Positions 25,042-25,548 of a stretch of 25,548 bases of DNA are shown piece by piece. Under the pieces are notes generated by a model. That model was not told the DNA's origin. It made no database searches and worked only from the letters and a program-made list of their open reading frames with translations. Positions within the stretch are counted from its first letter, which is position 1; each line of letters begins with the position of its first letter. Both the position numbers and the translations under genes were made by a program. Source of the DNA: Dehalococcoidia bacterium UBA1152 (GTDB lineage Bacteria > Chloroflexota > Dehalococcoidia > Lucifugimonadales > UBA2962); NCBI GenBank assembly GCA_002311285.1, contig DBZU01000062.1, positions 46,462-72,009 on the forward strand, written 5' to 3'.

Positions 25042-25275
25042 TTGCCTAAGAAAGCGTACATATTAATCGAGTCACAGCCTGGACTGTCTTCACAATTAGT
25101 CAATGATCTTGAAAACATTAAAGAAGTCACAGCTGTTGATTTTGTAAGTGGGCCATATGATTTTATTGCTGAGATAGAAGTAGATGAAGTAGATGACATA
25201 GGAAGTTTAATAACTCAAGCAGTACATCCGATCCATGGGATTGATAGAACTGTTACATGCATATCAATCGAATAA
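25042..25275 (+). CDS. Stand-alone Lrp/AsnC ligand-binding (RAM) domain protein
   Basis: This 77-residue protein is a single RAM domain with the AsnC/Lrp beta-alpha-beta pattern: AYILIESQPGL, VTAVDFVSGPYDFIAEIEV, GSLITQAVHPIHGIDRTVTCISIE. No DNA-binding helix-turn-helix precedes it. In Lrp proteins this domain binds amino acids and sets oligomer state; stand-alone versions may act as small effector sensors. The most likely start is TTG at 25042, six bases after AAGGA (25031-25035). A TTG two codons upstream, at 25036, would sit directly on the Shine-Dalgarno. The gene follows the RNB nuclease gene by 49 bp, so cotranscription is plausible. Its ligand and partner are unknown. Confidence 0.88.
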   Translation: MPKKAYILIESQPGLSSQLVNDLENIKEVTAVDFVSGPYDFIAEIEVDEVDDIGSLITQAVHPIHGIDRTVTCISIE

Positions 25276-25525
25276 ACATTTATATGTTTTATCGGAAAAA
25301 TCGTCTAAAAGCTGTGGAATGTAGCTAATTAAAACAATATTAAGTGGACATTAATGCCATATGTTTGATAAAGTTCATGGAAATTCCACTTATGTTGGGG
25401 TGGTTTCCTCTGTCTCTCACCTTGAAAGACATCAGAAAACGCCTTATAGTCCGCCAAAATCCAAATAAGTAACGGTGGCATTAGTTTAAGTAATGTAAGT
25501 GATCTGGTTAAATTAAGGAGGCACT
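25276..25525. other. 250-bp intergenic spacer with inverted repeats
   Basis: No reading frame of note is seen. TAAGTGGA (25341-25348) and TCCACTTA (25385-25392) form an 8-bp inverted repeat. TAATGCCA (25352-25359) and TGGCATTA (25476-25483) form another that overlaps its loop. A weak AT-rich hairpin (AAACAT/ATGTTT, 25274-25289) overlaps the RAM gene stop. Together these could be a leader RNA of the next gene, but nothing matches a family I know. Confidence 0.4.
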
Positions 25526-25548
25526 ATGAGACGGTTTTTAATACCAGT
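25526..25548 (+). CDS. Start of an unidentified gene (cut by the window edge)
   Basis: An ATG at 25526 follows a strong Shine-Dalgarno, AAGGAGG, at five bases. The visible codons read MRRFLIPV. The basic start followed by hydrophobic residues could begin a signal peptide or membrane segment, but eight residues do not allow an identification. Confidence 0.6.

Overview
This 25.5 kb window is a stretch of bacterial chromosome, AT-rich by eye and densely coded. It holds 15 complete genes, the N-terminal part of an SbcC-like gene at the left edge and the first codons of another gene at the right edge. I see no tRNA, rRNA, CRISPR array, insertion sequence or phage gene. The mix of genes suggests a member of the Chloroflexota, possibly a marine SAR202/Dehalococcoidia-type lineage: a luciferase-like flavin monooxygenase, an IleRS with the PMGVHHAWGR signature under a T-box, a cyanobacterial/chloroplast-like RNB nuclease, and a pyrRBC-carAB operon with a PyrR-type RNA attenuator. 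That placement is inference from gene content, not from a search. Several starts are not ATG (TTG or GTG).

Left part (1-6853): sbcC runs leftward off the window and is divergent from a membrane-anchored trypsin-like serine protease of unusual architecture. An S9 prolyl-oligopeptidase-type peptidase follows 21 bp after the protease. An aldo/keto reductase converges on the peptidase.

Middle (6928-14432): one leftward operon encodes the first three steps of pyrimidine synthesis plus its regulator, in the order pyrR, pyrB, pyrC, carA, carB. Every junction is a 4-base stop/start overlap (ATGA three times, TTGA once). The leader has a good promoter, a PyrR-binding hairpin, a predicted antiterminator and an intrinsic terminator whose 3' arm carries the pyrR ribosome-binding site. 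A rightward operon starts from the same 340-bp gap: a GNAT acetyltransferase, folC and fabF. A flavin-dependent monooxygenase gene converges on fabF.

Right part (19100-25548): a class I T-box leader with an AUC (Ile) specifier precedes ileS. The encoded IleRS has GVHH where HIGH is expected and DMHKS where KMSKS is expected. Downstream are an RNB-domain exoribonuclease, a stand-alone Lrp/AsnC-type RAM-domain protein, a 250-bp spacer with inverted repeats and the start of a further gene.

Most of the window is housekeeping. The points most worth a second look are the GXHH IleRS paired with a T-box whose hairpin lacks a U-tract, the compact pyr attenuator with a built-in ribosome-binding site, and the multi-domain anchored protease without a PDZ domain.
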